NCBI GenBank assembly: GCA_021815405.1
Contig: JAKAGV010000003.1
Span: 1 to 64,000 of the forward strand
From: Bacteroidota bacterium
GTDB lineage: Bacteria > Bacteroidota > Ignavibacteria > Ignavibacteriales > Ignavibacteriaceae
Reading direction: 5' to 3'
Length of the DNA stretch: 64,000 nt
Below, piece by piece: positions 54,361 through 64,000 of the stretch. Below the pieces are notes generated by a model. It was not told the origin of the DNA. It did no database searches and saw only the letters and a list, made by a program, of their open reading frames with translations. Each line of letters starts with the position of its first letter. Position 1 is the stretch's first letter. The translations under genes were made by a program, and so were the position numbers.

Positions 54361-54442
54361 AAAGAGTTTACGCACTCATACAAAAAATGCTTCTTGTCCC
54401 GGTTAACGGGGCTAATAAAATATAATCTGGTATGGGAGAAAA
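54361..54442 (+). promoter_or_regulatory. possible L10 leader region before rplJ
   Basis: 82 bases with a short GC hairpin (CCCG-GTTAA-CGGG region near 54397-54410) ahead of rplJ, the position where L10/L12 autoregulatory leaders lie in other bacteria. The secondary structure was not matched to a known consensus, so this is positional inference. Confidence 0.3.
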
Positions 54443-54964
54443 ATGAATAAAAACGGAAAAGCAGATATCATCTCCGAAGTAAAAGAGATGGTTGAAAATT
54501 CGTCTGCAATCTATCTTACAGATTATACCGGAATCAATGTAGCTGATATCAGTGAAATCCGGAATAATTTCCGGAAAGAAGGCGTTAAGTACAAAGTAAT
54601 AAAAAATACTTTGTTCAAACGCGCCATAAATGAAGCCGGTAAGTATGATAAGCTTGCAGATCATCTTGTCGGGATGACGGGTTATGCCTTTGCTTCTGAT
54701 AACCCTGTTGCGCCCGCAAAGATCATCAAAAAATATTTTGATGATAAACAAAAGTTAGCCTTGAAGGCTTGCTACATAGAAGACCAGTTCTACGCTGGTG
54801 ATCAGTTGTCGGTATTAGCTTCACTTCCGACAAAGAGTGAAATTGTAGCGGGCATACTTGGCAGCTTGAATTCACCGGCATCTGGAATTGTCGGCGCATT
54901 AAATGCTGTTATGAGAGACCTCGTAAGCGTTATCGACGAGATTTCAAAAAAGAAAGCAGCATAA
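54443..54964 (+). CDS. rplJ: 50S ribosomal protein L10
   Basis: A 173-residue stalk-base protein. It has SSAIYLTDYTGINVADISEI near 22 and RKEGVKYKVIKNTLFKRAI near 45. The C-terminal helix that binds L7/L12 is present (SGIVGALNAVMRDLVSVIDE). GGGAG precedes the ATG. Confidence 0.96.
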   Translation: MNKNGKADIISEVKEMVENSSAIYLTDYTGINVADISEIRNNFRKEGVKYKVIKNTLFKRAINEAGKYDKLADHLVGMTGYAFASDNPVAPAKIIKKYFDDKQKLALKACYIEDQFYAGDQLSVLASLPTKSEIVAGILGSLNSPASGIVGALNAVMRDLVSVIDEISKKKAA

Positions 54965-55003
54965 TAATTTTTAAAAGTAAAAAAATTTTAGGAGAAAAAT
55001 AAA

Positions 55004-55387
55004 ATGTCAGAAAAAGTAACTGAATTAGTAGAGAAAATAAAAGGGCTTTCTCTTGTAGAAGCATCCGAGTTAAAGAAAGCATTAGAAGATGAGTTTGGCG
55101 TAACCGCAACAGCCCCGGTTGTAGTAGCTGGCGGCGGCGCTCCGGCAGCAGGTGCAGCAGCTCCTGTTGAAGAGAAAACCGAATTTGATGTTATCCTTAA
55201 GACAGCGGGCGAAAAGAAAATAAATGTTATTAAGGTAGTTAGAGCCCACACAGGTTTAGGCTTGAAAGAAGCTAAGGACCTTGTAGACGGTGCTCCAAAA
55301 ACAGTTAAAGAGGCTATCTCCAAAGACGAAGCTGAAAAGCTTAAGAAAGAATTTGAAGAAGCCGGTGCTACTGTTGAAATAAAGTAA
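55004..55387 (+). CDS. rplL: 50S ribosomal protein L7/L12
   Basis: A 127-residue stalk protein: N-terminal dimer domain ([20 protein letters not shown]), an Ala/Gly-rich hinge with [19 protein letters not shown], and the C-terminal domain with [20 protein letters not shown]. Strong AGGAG precedes the start. Confidence 0.97.
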   Translation: MSEKVTELVEKIKGLSLVEASELKKALEDEFGVTATAPVVVAGGGAPAAGAAAPVEEKTEFDVILKTAGEKKINVIKVVRAHTGLGLKEAKDLVDGAPKTVKEAISKDEAEKLKKEFEEAGATVEIK

Positions 55388-55410
55388 TCTATTGATATAA
55401 AAATGTTTAT

Positions 55411-55445
55411 AAAAAGTGATCCTGAATGATCGGGATCGCTTTTTA
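55411..55445 (+). terminator. rplL-rpoB attenuator hairpin
   Basis: AAAAAGTGATCC at 55411-55422 pairs with GGATCGCTTTTT at 55433-55444 (one G-T pair), ending in a T-run. This is the position of the partial terminator that sets the ribosomal protein to polymerase ratio in other bacteria. Confidence 0.7.
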
Positions 55446-55530
55446 TTCTTACCTATTTGGTAAGATAGTTCTAGTATCGTTGTTTTGTGTTAGGATAGAA
55501 AAGAAAAAGTAAATTAACCCGGAGGTTAAA

Positions 55531-58500
55531 TTGGAAAATAATCATAGAATTTCCTTCAGTAGAATTCCTTCCGTAGTTGAAGCTCCAGATTTGTTGGATA
55601 TTCAGACTGCTGCGTTTGAGGAATTCGTTCAGTTGAAAACTCCACCCAATAAAAGAGATAATAAAGGTCTTCAGCAGGTATTTACTACTAATTTCCCTAT
55701 TTTCGATAATAAGGAAAATTACAGGCTGGATTATATTGAATATTATATTGAAAAGCCGCGCTTCAGCGTGCAAGAATGCCTTGAAAGAGGATTGACATTT
55801 GCAGCACCGCTTAAAGGAAAGCTTCGTCTTTCAACTAAAGATCCTGAGACTCAAGAATTTGTAAACAGTGTTGAACAAGAAGTTTACCTTGGCAATCTTC
55901 CTTTTATGACTGAAAAAGGAACCTTTATTATTAATGGTGCTGAAAGAGTTGTTGTCTCTCAGTTACACAGATCGCCCGGTGTTGCGTTTGCGCAGACCGT
56001 GCATCCAAACGGTACTCCGATTTATTCTGCTAGAATAATTCCGCTAAGAGGTTCTTGGGTTGAGTTTGCAACAGATATTAATTACGTAATGTATGTTTAT
56101 ATCGACCGCAGAAAGAAATTTCCGGCTACCACTTTACTTCGCGCTCTAGGTTATGCTTCCGACGAACAGATTTTAAATCTTTTTGATCTTGTTGAAGAAG
56201 TATCTGTTAAGAAGGTGAAGATTGAGACCTATGTCGGCAGAACAATTGCAAGTGATGTTTTTGATATGTCAACCGGCGAAATCTTTTTAACCAAAGACAG
56301 TGTTCTTTCCGAAGAAGATATAGAAAGGTTGAAAGAAGCCGATGTTGAAAAACTGAAATTCATTAGTTCTGCAACTTCTGCAGATATGGACTTGATTGTT
56401 AATACTCTCCGTAAGGATACTTCAAGTACAAAAGATGAAGCACTTTTTTCGATTTATCGTCAGTTGCGTTCCGGTGAAGCTCCAGATCTTGATACTGCGC
56501 AAGGTTTAATCGATAAGCTTTTCTTCAACGATAAAAGATATGATCTTGGCGAAGTCGGTCGCCACAGAATGAATGATAAGCTCAAACTTAACATTGCTGA
56601 GAATATTACCGTTCTTACCGTTGAAGATATAATTGAAATTATGAAATATATCATTAAGCTTCGTAACGGAGTAGAGGCTGTTGATGATATCGACCATTTA
56701 GGAAATAGAAGAATTAGAACCGTTGGTGAGCAGCTTGGACAGCAGTTCAACGTAGGTATGTCGCGTATGGCTCGAACGATTAAAGAACGAATGAACATGC
56801 GCGATACAGAAAGTTTTACTCCGCAGGATCTTGTAAATGCAAGAACAATAAGCAGCGTTATTAATGCATTCTTCGGAACTAACCAGCTATCTCAATTTAT
56901 GGATCAGACAAATCCACTGGCTGAGTTAACACATAAAAGAAGAATGTCCGCATTAGGACCAGGCGGTTTAACAAGAGAAAGAGCTGGCTTTGAAGTCCGT
57001 GACGTTCACTATACACATTACGGACGTTTATGCCCGATTGAAACTCCAGAAGGTCCGAACATCGGTCTTATTTCTTCGTTGACAATTTATGCCCGCGTAA
57101 ACCGATACGGATTTTTGGAAACACCATATAGAAAAGTTGAACGCGGCAAAGTTTCAGAACATGTAGAATTTCTGACAGCCGAGCAAGAAGATTTATTTAC
57201 AATTGCACAAGCAAATGCACAATTAACCGAGCAAGGTAAGTTTGTTCAAGAAAGAGTAAAATCTAGATTCAAAGGTGAATTTCCGATTATTACTCCTGAC
57301 CATATTCAATATATGGATGTTGCTCCGGCACAAATTGTAAGTGCTGCCGCCGCATTGATTCCGTTCCTTGAACACGATGATGCAAACAGAGCTTTGATGG
57401 GTTCAAACATGCAGCGTCAGGCAGTTCCGTTATTGAGACCAGAAGCACCGATTGTAGGAACCGGACTTGAGGGAAAAGTTGCAACAAACTCACGTGCAGT
57501 TATAGTTGCAGAAGACAACGGAGTTATTGAAAGTGTCGACGCAAATCAACTAGTTGTAAAATATGATATTAGTCCAAACAGCATTGAAGCTCTTACCAGT
57601 TTTAATGATGTTAGAAGAACAACATATAAATTGATTAAATTTCATGGCACTAACCAAGAGACTTCAGTTAACCAAAGACCAATAGTTACGCAAGGTCAAA
57701 GAGTTGCCAAAGGCGAAGTGCTTGCAGATGGCTGCTCAACCGACCATGGTGAATTGGCACTCGGAAGAAACGTGCTGGTAGCATTTATGCCATGGCGAGG
57801 TTACAACTTTGAAGACGCTATCATCATCAGCGAAAAAGTTGTAAGCGAAGATGTTTATACTTCAATTCATATTGAAGAATTTGAATTACAGGTTAGAGAA
57901 ACCAAGCGCGGCGAGGAAGAACTGACGCGTGAAATTCCAAATGTAAGTGAAGAAGCTGTTAAGAATCTTGACGAGAATGGAATCATACGTGAAGGAGCTG
58001 AAGTTAAAGAAGGCGATATTCTAATCGGCAAAATTACACCTAAAGGTGAAACCGATCCGACTCCGGAAGAGAAGTTACTACGTGCAATATTCGGAGATAA
58101 AGCTGGCGACGTAAAAGATGCTTCTTTGAAGGCACCTCCAGGAATTAAAGGTGTCGTAATTAAGACAAGACTTTTCAGCCGTAAGAAGAGAGATGCTGAA
58201 GCGAAGAAGCAGGAAAAGAAGCAGATGGATGCTCTTGAAGTGCAGCATAAACAGAGCCAGACTGAGCATTATGAGAGACTTGTTCAAAAATTAACAAAAA
58301 TTACCGAAGGTGAAACGACTACCGGTATTCGCGACCTTGATGGAAGTGTTGTATTAAGAAGCGGAACGTCGATCAAAGAATCAACCTTTTCGTCAATGGA
58401 AGATGTAACCAAGCTTGATTATACCCTCGATTGGTTTGAGACAAAGAGAACCAACAATCTTATCAAAACTCTTTATAAAAATTATTTTGATATTCTTTCA

Positions 58501-59292
58501 GATATCGAAGAAGATTATAAAAGAGAAAAAATTAAAATCTCCAGTGGTGATGAACTTCCTCCAGGAATAGTTCAACTTGCTAAAGTTTATGTTGCTAAGA
58601 AACGTAAACTTTCAGTTGGAGATAAAATGGCTGGACGCCATGGTAACAAAGGTGTTGTGGCTAAAATTGTTCCCCAAGAAGATATGCCATTCATGCCTGA
58701 TGGAACTCCGGTTGATATTATTTTGAATCCACTTGGTGTACCTTCCCGTATGAACCTTGGTCAGCTTTATGAAACTGCGCTTGGCTGGGCTGGGAAAAAG
58801 CTCGGAGTAAAATTTGCAACTCCAATTTTTGATGGTGCACATATCGAGGATGTAGATGAGTGGCTTGAGAAAGCAGGTTTGGAGAGGGGCAGCAAAACCG
58901 AATTGATCGATGGTCGTTCAGGCGATAGATTCCATCAGAAAGTAACTTGCGGATACATTTATATGTTGAAACTTAGTCACCTTGTAGATGATAAAATTCA
59001 TGCGAGGTCTATTGGACCTTACTCTTTGATAACCCAGCAGCCGCTCGGTGGAAAGGCTCAGTTTGGTGGTCAAAGATTCGGAGAAATGGAAGTATGGGCA
59101 TTGGAAGGCTACGGTGCCGCTCATATCCTCCAGGAAATTCTTACAGTAAAAAGCGATGATGTTGCCGGTAGAGCAAAAGTATATGAAGCAGTTGTTAAAG
59201 GTGAAAACTTGCAGGAACCAAATATTCCTGAATCATTCAATGTGTTGATTAAGGAACTTCAAGGCTTAGGACTTGATATAAAAATTAATTAA
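55531..59292 (+). CDS. rpoB: RNA polymerase beta subunit
   Basis: A 1253-residue catalytic subunit. The rifampicin region is intact (QLSQFMDQTNPLAELTHKRR, then GPGGLTRERAGFEVRDVH). Further conserved parts are YGRLCPIETPEGPNIGLI, RGYNFEDAIIISEKVV, KLSVGDKMAGRHGNKGVVAK and the C-terminal QPLGGKAQFGGQRFGEMEVW. The start is TTG 55531 with GGAGG at 55521-55525; no ATG fits better. The rif-site residues look wild type by eye. Confidence 0.98.
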   Translation: MENNHRISFSRIPSVVEAPDLLDIQTAAFEEFVQLKTPPNKRDNKGLQQVFTTNFPIFDNKENYRLDYIEYYIEKPRFSVQECLERGLTFAAPLKGKLRLSTKDPETQEFVNSVEQEVYLGNLPFMTEKGTFIINGAERVVVSQLHRSPGVAFAQTVHPNGTPIYSARIIPLRGSWVEFATDINYVMYVYIDRRKKFPATTLLRALGYASDEQILNLFDLVEEVSVKKVKIETYVGRTIASDVFDMSTGEIFLTKDSVLSEEDIERLKEADVEKLKFISSATSADMDLIVNTLRKDTSSTKDEALFSIYRQLRSGEAPDLDTAQGLIDKLFFNDKRYDLGEVGRHRMNDKLKLNIAENITVLTVEDIIEIMKYIIKLRNGVEAVDDIDHLGNRRIRTVGEQLGQQFNVGMSRMARTIKERMNMRDTESFTPQDLVNARTISSVINAFFGTNQLSQFMDQTNPLAELTHKRRMSALGPGGLTRERAGFEVRDVHYTHYGRLCPIETPEGPNIGLISSLTIYARVNRYGFLETPYRKVERGKVSEHVEFLTAEQEDLFTIAQANAQLTEQGKFVQERVKSRFKGEFPIITPDHIQYMDVAPAQIVSAAAALIPFLEHDDANRALMGSNMQRQAVPLLRPEAPIVGTGLEGKVATNSRAVIVAEDNGVIESVDANQLVVKYDISPNSIEALTSFNDVRRTTYKLIKFHGTNQETSVNQRPIVTQGQRVAKGEVLADGCSTDHGELALGRNVLVAFMPWRGYNFEDAIIISEKVVSEDVYTSIHIEEFELQVRETKRGEEELTREIPNVSEEAVKNLDENGIIREGAEVKEGDILIGKITPKGETDPTPEEKLLRAIFGDKAGDVKDASLKAPPGIKGVVIKTRLFSRKKRDAEAKKQEKKQMDALEVQHKQSQTEHYERLVQKLTKITEGETTTGIRDLDGSVVLRSGTSIKESTFSSMEDVTKLDYTLDWFETKRTNNLIKTLYKNYFDILSDIEEDYKREKIKISSGDELPPGIVQLAKVYVAKKRKLSVGDKMAGRHGNKGVVAKIVPQEDMPFMPDGTPVDIILNPLGVPSRMNLGQLYETALGWAGKKLGVKFATPIFDGAHIEDVDEWLEKAGLERGSKTELIDGRSGDRFHQKVTCGYIYMLKLSHLVDDKIHARSIGPYSLITQQPLGGKAQFGGQRFGEMEVWALEGYGAAHILQEILTVKSDDVAGRAKVYEAVVKGENLQEPNIPESFNVLIKELQGLGLDIKIN

Positions 59293-59306
59293 CACGATTG
59301 ATCTAA

Positions 59307-59332
59307 TCCCCGATAAGTATCGGGGTGATTTT
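59307..59332 (+). terminator. hairpin between rpoB and rpoC
   Basis: CCCCGAT at 59308-59314 pairs perfectly with ATCGGGG at 59319-59325 around a 4-base loop, followed by TGATTTTT. It is probably a processing or partial-termination signal, since rpoC has no other promoter in sight. Confidence 0.5.
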
Positions 59333-59358
59333 TCACTTAGATTTTAGGAGATGTAAAA

Positions 59359-62300
59359 ATGCCATTAAGAGTTCAAGAAAATGCGATGCGTGATATTAAC
59401 AATATCAGGATAGGCTTAGCAAGTCCCGATGATATTTTGTCAAGATCATACGGAGAAGTTACAAAGCCGGAAACAATAAACTACAGATCTTTCCGTCCGG
59501 AGAAGGATGGATTGTTCTGCGAGAAAATTTTCGGTCCGACACGCGATTGGGAATGCTTCTGCGGTAAATATAAACGTATAAGATACAAAGGTATTATCTG
59601 CGATAGATGCGGTGTTGAAGTTACCCAGAAGAGCGTGCGCCGTGAAAGAATGGGGCATATCGGACTTGCTGTTCCGATTGTTCACATCTGGTTCTTCAGA
59701 GCGCAACCTTCTAAGATTGGTAACATTATTGGTCTCAGCTTAAAAGAACTTGAGAAAATAATTTATTATGAATCTTACGTTGTAATAAATCCTGGACCAA
59801 CCGGTTTGAACCGCTTGGATTTGGTTTCCGAAGATCAATACTTTGAAGTTTTAAATTCACTTCCGCAAGGAAATGAAAAGCTTGAAGACGAAGATCCGAA
59901 AAAGTTTGTTGCAAGAATCGGCGGCGACGCTGTTAAAGAACTTCTGAAGAAGACAAACGTTGAAAAACTTTCTAAAGAACTCAGAGATCAGCTTCTTGTT
60001 GAAACTTCACAGCAGAAAAAACAGGATTTATTGAAGAGACTGAGAGTCCTTGAATCATTTAAAGAAGAAGAAGGAAAGCCGGTTAATAAACCTGAGTGGA
60101 TGGTGTTGAATTATATTCCGGTTATTCCTCCGGAATTAAGACCTCTAGTCCCTCTTGAAGGCGGAAGATTTGCAACGAGCGATTTGAATGATCTTTATAG
60201 AAGAGTTATTATCAGGAACAATCGTCTTAAAAGATTAATTGATATTAAAGCTCCTGAAGTCATTCTTCGTAATGAAAAAAGAATGCTTCAGGAATCTGTT
60301 GATGCATTATTCGATAACTCAAGACGCGGCAGCGCCGTTAGAAGCGACAACAATAGACCGCTGAAATCTTTGAGTGACATGCTGAAAGGAAAGCAAGGAC
60401 GCTTCCGTCAGAATCTTCTCGGAAAAAGAGTTGATTACTCCGGTCGTTCGGTTATCGTTGTTGGTCCTGAATTGAAACTGCATCAGTGCGGTCTTCCTAA
60501 AGACATGGCGGTTGAATTATTCAAACCGTTTATCATTAGAAAATTAATTGAAAGAGGGCACAACAAAACAGTTAAGAGCGCAAGAAAAGTTGTTGATAGA
60601 AAAGACCCTATTATCTGGGAGATACTTGAAAAAGTTATTGATGGACACCCAGTATTATTAAACCGCGCTCCTACGCTACATAGGCTCGGTATCCAGGCAT
60701 TCCAACCGATGCTGATTGACGGTCGTGCGATTCAGCTTCATCCAATGGTTTGTACTGCGTTCAACGCAGACTTTGATGGCGATCAGATGGCGGTTCACGT
60801 TCCATTATCTTATGAAGCTCAATTGGAAGCTTCATTGTTAATGTTAAGCAGTCACAATATTCTATCGCCTCAAAACGGTAGTCCTATTGTTGTCCCTACT
60901 CAAGATATCGTTTTAGGATGCTATTACCTCACCAAAGTAAAAGACGGTGATAAAGGTGAAGGAATGATTTTCGGTTCACCCGAAGAGGTAATTATTGCTT
61001 ACAATTCCAGGGTCATTGGTCTTCATGCGAAGATAAAAGTAAGAATCGACGGTAAGATGATTGATACTACTACGGGAAGAGTAATTTTCAATCAGATTGT
61101 TCCGAAAGAAATGGGTTATTTCAACCAACTTCTTATCAAGAAAACATTCGGCGGATTTATCGGTCAAATGTTTATGAAGCTTGGCAACAAAGTAACTGCA
61201 AAGTTCCTTGATGATTTGAAAGATACCGGATTTAGATATTCAACTGCAGGCGGACTTTCAGTTAGCTATGCTGATATGATTATTCCTGAAGAAAAGGAAA
61301 ACTTGATACAGAAAGCAAATAAGAAAGTTGAAGGAATACTAAGCGAGCACGAGCAGGGCGTTATTACAGATGCAGAACGATACAACAAAATCATCGACGT
61401 CTGGACGCATACTACAAATGATGTTGCCCGTGTTCTGATGGATAAAATAAGAGTTACTGATAACGGATTTAATTCTTTGCATATGATGGTTGACTCTGGT
61501 GCTAGAGGTTCGCAAGAGCAGGTTCGTCAGTTAGCCGGTATGCGTGGACTGATGATGAAACCGCAGAAGAGTTTGTCGGGTCAAGCTGGTGAAATTATCG
61601 AGAACCCAATTGTTGCAAACTTCAAAGAAGGTTTGTCGGTTCTTGAATACTTCATTTCCACTCACGGTGCAAGAAAAGGTCTTGCGGATACGGCTCTTAA
61701 AACAGCAGATGCCGGATATCTTACAAGAAGATTGGTCGACGTTTCGCAAGATGTTATTATCAGCGAAGAAGATTGCGGTACGATTCTCGGTATCGAAATT
61801 ACTGCACTAAAAGATGTAGAGCAGGAAAGAGAGCCATTAGCAGAACGTATTACAGGTCGTGTTGCTCAGGAAGACGTTATTGATCCTCGAACTGATGAAA
61901 TAATTGTTCCAGCAGGCGATTTGATTACTGAAGAAATTGCTGAAAAGATTGAAGATGCAAACATAGATTCTGTTTATATCAGGACGGTTCTTACATGCGA
62001 ATCCAAACGTGGTGTTTGTGCTAAATGCTATGGAAGAAACCTAACTAACGGCAAGTTAGTTGAAATTGGCGAAGCTGTAGGAATAGTCGCTGCTCAGTCA
62101 ATCGGCGAGCCTGGTACTCAGCTTACTCTTAGAACTTTTCACTTAGGCGGTACTTCTTCGAGAATTGCTTCTCAGTCGCAAGTTGAATCTTCAGTTGAAG
62201 GGCGGGTAGTATTTGAAAGAATTTCTTTCGTAGATAAATCCGACTTTTTAGGTAATGTAAAAGTGGTAACCGGCAGAAGAGGTGTAATCGGAATTAACGA

Positions 62301-63594
62301 TGAGAACAATAGGCAGATTAAAAAGTACGAAGTACCTTACGGTGCAGAGCTTGTTGTAAACGATGGACAGTTGGTTAAAAAACGTTCTCCGCTTTACAAT
62401 CATGACCCGTACAATGCAGTTATCCTAACAGATGTTGCAGGTAAAGTGAGATTTGTTGATATGATTGATGGCTCTACATTACAGCAAGTAACTGATGAGC
62501 AAACAGGTCACGTGCAAAAAGTTGTTATAGAATCAAAAGATAAAAACCTTACACCGACCATTTTGATTGAAGCTGAAGATGGGAATAAAAAATCTTTTAA
62601 CATTCCTACAAGATCATATCTGTCTGTGGAAGAAGGAGAATCAATTCCGGCTGGAACAATCTTAGCAAAGATTTCTAAGCAGCAGACAAAGAGCCGCGAC
62701 ATCACCGGTGGTCTTCCGAGAGTAACCGAGTTGTTTGAAGCTCGGAGTCCGCAAGAGACAGCCATTGTTTCTGAAATCGAAGGTACTGTAAAATTTGGTG
62801 CTAGAAAGAAAGGCTCAAGGGAAATTATTGTCATTGCGCCAGATAAATCCGATGAGAAAAAATATAATGTCCCGCTTGGTAAACATATACTTGTACAAGA
62901 AGGAGATGAAATTCCTGCGGGTGAAAAAATCACTGATGGCCCTATAAATCCTCATGATATTTTGAAGATTAAAGGAACCAGCGCTGTTCAGGAATATCTT
63001 GTAAATGAGATTCAGGATGTTTACCGTTTGCAAGGTGTAAAAATAAATGACAAGCATATTGAAGTAATTGTTCGCCAGATGCTTCAAAAAATTAAAATCG
63101 TTTCACCAGGCGATACTAAATTCCTAGAAGAAGATGTTGTCGACAGAAACGAATTCATTGAAGAAAACAATAAAGTAATGGCTTTAGTCAAGATTGAAGA
63201 TAAAGGCGATTCAAGGTTCAAAGATGCTCAGCTTATTTCAAAGAGTAAATTCAGAGAAATCAATGCTGATCTTAAGAAAAAAGGTAAAAAGCCGATAATT
63301 GCTCACGATGCAGAGCCTGCTACTTTCGAGCATATTCTTTTAGGAATTACTCAAGCTGCTCTTTCAACAGAAAGTTTCATTTCGGCAGCTTCATTCCAGG
63401 AAACAACAAAAGTCCTAGCAAATGCTGCAACAGAAGCTAAAATTGATAATTTGCTAGGATTGAAAGAAAACGTAGTAATGGGTCATTTGATCCCGGCTGG
63501 TACTGGATTAAAGAAGTATAAGAACCTCATGTTAACCATAGAGGAAGCAGCTTCAGAAGCTCCGAAAGAACCTGTCGAAGCTCAAGTTCAATGA
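59359..63594 (+). CDS. rpoC: RNA polymerase beta' subunit
   Basis: A 1411-residue catalytic subunit. The N-terminal zinc site is [20 protein letters not shown] near residue 65. The Mg-binding loop is [17 protein letters not shown] near 470. The second zinc site is [13 protein letters not shown] near 880, followed by [28 protein letters not shown] precedes the ATG. No split or fusion with rpoB. Confidence 0.98.
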   Translation: MPLRVQENAMRDINNIRIGLASPDDILSRSYGEVTKPETINYRSFRPEKDGLFCEKIFGPTRDWECFCGKYKRIRYKGIICDRCGVEVTQKSVRRERMGHIGLAVPIVHIWFFRAQPSKIGNIIGLSLKELEKIIYYESYVVINPGPTGLNRLDLVSEDQYFEVLNSLPQGNEKLEDEDPKKFVARIGGDAVKELLKKTNVEKLSKELRDQLLVETSQQKKQDLLKRLRVLESFKEEEGKPVNKPEWMVLNYIPVIPPELRPLVPLEGGRFATSDLNDLYRRVIIRNNRLKRLIDIKAPEVILRNEKRMLQESVDALFDNSRRGSAVRSDNNRPLKSLSDMLKGKQGRFRQNLLGKRVDYSGRSVIVVGPELKLHQCGLPKDMAVELFKPFIIRKLIERGHNKTVKSARKVVDRKDPIIWEILEKVIDGHPVLLNRAPTLHRLGIQAFQPMLIDGRAIQLHPMVCTAFNADFDGDQMAVHVPLSYEAQLEASLLMLSSHNILSPQNGSPIVVPTQDIVLGCYYLTKVKDGDKGEGMIFGSPEEVIIAYNSRVIGLHAKIKVRIDGKMIDTTTGRVIFNQIVPKEMGYFNQLLIKKTFGGFIGQMFMKLGNKVTAKFLDDLKDTGFRYSTAGGLSVSYADMIIPEEKENLIQKANKKVEGILSEHEQGVITDAERYNKIIDVWTHTTNDVARVLMDKIRVTDNGFNSLHMMVDSGARGSQEQVRQLAGMRGLMMKPQKSLSGQAGEIIENPIVANFKEGLSVLEYFISTHGARKGLADTALKTADAGYLTRRLVDVSQDVIISEEDCGTILGIEITALKDVEQEREPLAERITGRVAQEDVIDPRTDEIIVPAGDLITEEIAEKIEDANIDSVYIRTVLTCESKRGVCAKCYGRNLTNGKLVEIGEAVGIVAAQSIGEPGTQLTLRTFHLGGTSSRIASQSQVESSVEGRVVFERISFVDKSDFLGNVKVVTGRRGVIGINDENNRQIKKYEVPYGAELVVNDGQLVKKRSPLYNHDPYNAVILTDVAGKVRFVDMIDGSTLQQVTDEQTGHVQKVVIESKDKNLTPTILIEAEDGNKKSFNIPTRSYLSVEEGESIPAGTILAKISKQQTKSRDITGGLPRVTELFEARSPQETAIVSEIEGTVKFGARKKGSREIIVIAPDKSDEKKYNVPLGKHILVQEGDEIPAGEKITDGPINPHDILKIKGTSAVQEYLVNEIQDVYRLQGVKINDKHIEVIVRQMLQKIKIVSPGDTKFLEEDVVDRNEFIEENNKVMALVKIEDKGDSRFKDAQLISKSKFREINADLKKKGKKPIIAHDAEPATFEHILLGITQAALSTESFISAASFQETTKVLANAATEAKIDNLLGLKENVVMGHLIPAGTGLKKYKNLMLTIEEAASEAPKEPVEAQVQ

Positions 63595-63603
63595 TGATTT
63601 AAG

Positions 63604-63640
63604 AAAATCCGACTTGTTTTAAAATCAGGTCGGATTTTTT
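63604..63640 (+). terminator. intrinsic terminator after rpoC
   Basis: A 13-bp stem (63604-63616 with about 63626-63638, one G-T pair) and a T-run, 10 bases after the rpoC stop. It ends the rpoBC transcript. Confidence 0.85.
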
Positions 63641-63682
63641 TACCCAAAAAAGTTTAAAAAATAAAAATATTTTACAGATTTC

Positions 63683-63713
63683 TTGACAAAATTTGCAACA
63701 AAATCTATATTTG
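63683..63713 (+). promoter_or_regulatory. promoter before rpsL
   Basis: TTGACA at 63683-63688, a 17-base spacer, then TATATT at 63706-63711, which continues as TATATTTG and so also fits the Bacteroidota TAnnTTTG box. It lies about 42 bases before the rpsL start and right after the rpoC terminator. Confidence 0.75.
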
Positions 63714-63754
63714 AAGTCTGAATTTTTTTTGATTTAATGTATTAGGAGAAATTA

Positions 63755-64000
63755 GTGCCCACGATAAATCAGTTAGTGCGAAAAGGTCGGGTTCGGATAC
63801 TGGCGAAGAAGAAAGCGCCGGCTCTAGATGCTTGTCCGCAGAAACGCGGAGTCTGTACAAGAGTATATACTTCAACTCCCAAAAAGCCAAACTCGGCTTT
63901 AAGAAAAGTTGCAAGAGTAAGGCTTACAAACAGCATCGAAGTTACGGCTTATATTCCAGGAGAAGGGCACAATTTGCAAGAGCACTCTATCGTTTTAATT
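63755..64000 (+). CDS. rpsL: 30S ribosomal protein S12, N-terminal part (cut by window edge)
   Basis: The first 82 residues of S12, beginning at GTG 63755 (AGGAG at 63743-63747) with [52 protein letters not shown] and [11 protein letters not shown]. The Lys of TPKKPN, the site of common streptomycin resistance changes, is wild type. It opens the str operon; rpsG, fusA and tuf would be expected beyond the window. Confidence 0.96.
   Translation, partial: MPTINQLVRKGRVRILAKKKAPALDACPQKRGVCTRVYTSTPKKPNSALRKVARVRLTNSIEVTAYIPGEGHNLQEHSIVLI

Noticed and set aside
54361-54442. Firm call of an L10 leader RNA
   Set aside because: Position fits but the folded consensus could not be matched by eye, so it is listed only with low confidence.
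55531-63594. Minus-strand open frames opposite rpoB and rpoC
   Set aside because: They are short, lack conserved motifs, and lie within highly conserved sense coding sequence.
1-64000. CRISPR array or rRNA genes
   Set aside because: No regularly spaced direct repeats and no rRNA-like conserved stretches were seen.

Overview
The window looks like the chromosome of an AT-rich Gram-negative bacterium of the Bacteroidota/Ignavibacteriota/Chlorobiota lineage, most likely Ignavibacteria-like. This is inferred from a TonB-type outer-membrane barrel protein with an N-terminal carboxypeptidase-regulatory domain, two promoters matching the Bacteroidota form TTG/TTTG-N(17-20)-TAnnTTTG, and the overall look of the ribosomal and RNA polymerase genes. 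No 16S rRNA is present, so the placement is provisional.

Left edge (1-1260): the end of a D-alanine--D-alanine ligase gene, a convergent double-HTH XRE regulator, and the C-terminal third of a ComM/YifB-type ATPase gene whose 5' part is missing. The regulator and the ComM remnant meet at a sharp breakpoint near 768-774, either a real rearrangement or an assembly join.

Sulfate-respiration island (about 1430-46710): essentially every dedicated gene of dissimilatory sulfate reduction lies in one block. In order on the + strand: an Hmc-like transmembrane redox complex (HdrD-like, NarI-like, ferredoxin, NrfD fused to a six-haem cytochrome c); an intact transposase-derived gene lacking the usual catalytic aspartates; dsrA-dsrB-dsrD-dsrN-dsrL-dsrC; an RsbRD-domain gene and dsrMKJOP; a CoA-disulfide/persulfide reductase with a rhodanese domain; a cytidylate-kinase-like/BON protein; qmoA-qmoB; sat; aprB-aprA; a zinc-ribbon protein and a YkgJ-type cysteine-cluster protein; qmoC; and two tandem EmrB/QacA-type transporters. 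On the - strand, convergent with these and read from 46706 down to 35409: precorrin-2 dehydrogenase/ferrochelatase, a sensor-like membrane protein without an output domain, uroporphyrinogen-III methyltransferase, three tandem TauE/SafE permeases, a small membrane protein, a haem-sensor histidine-kinase-like protein with degenerate catalytic boxes, a receiver-domain protein, a PEP-synthase-like protein and a second cytidylate-kinase-like/BON protein. Together they would import sulfate or export sulfur anions, activate sulfate (Sat), reduce APS (AprBA with QmoABC), reduce sulfite (DsrAB with DsrC and DsrMKJOP), and make sirohaem and its amide (CobA, Met8-like, DsrN). DsrD, a DsrC with both C-terminal cysteines, QmoABC, and no DsrEFH in the window point to the reductive direction.

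Flank (46960-51034): NudC-type NADH pyrophosphatase and a large TonB-type outer-membrane barrel protein, both on the - strand, followed by about 680 bp with no convincing gene.

Housekeeping region (51718-64000, + strand): tRNA-Tyr, tRNA-Gly, tRNA-Thr, rpmG, tRNA-Trp, secE, nusG, rplK, rplA, rplJ, rplL, rpoB, rpoC and the 5' part of rpsL, with clear terminators or attenuators after tRNA-Tyr, rplL, rpoB and rpoC and a strong promoter before rpsL. No CRISPR array, rRNA or intact insertion sequence was seen.
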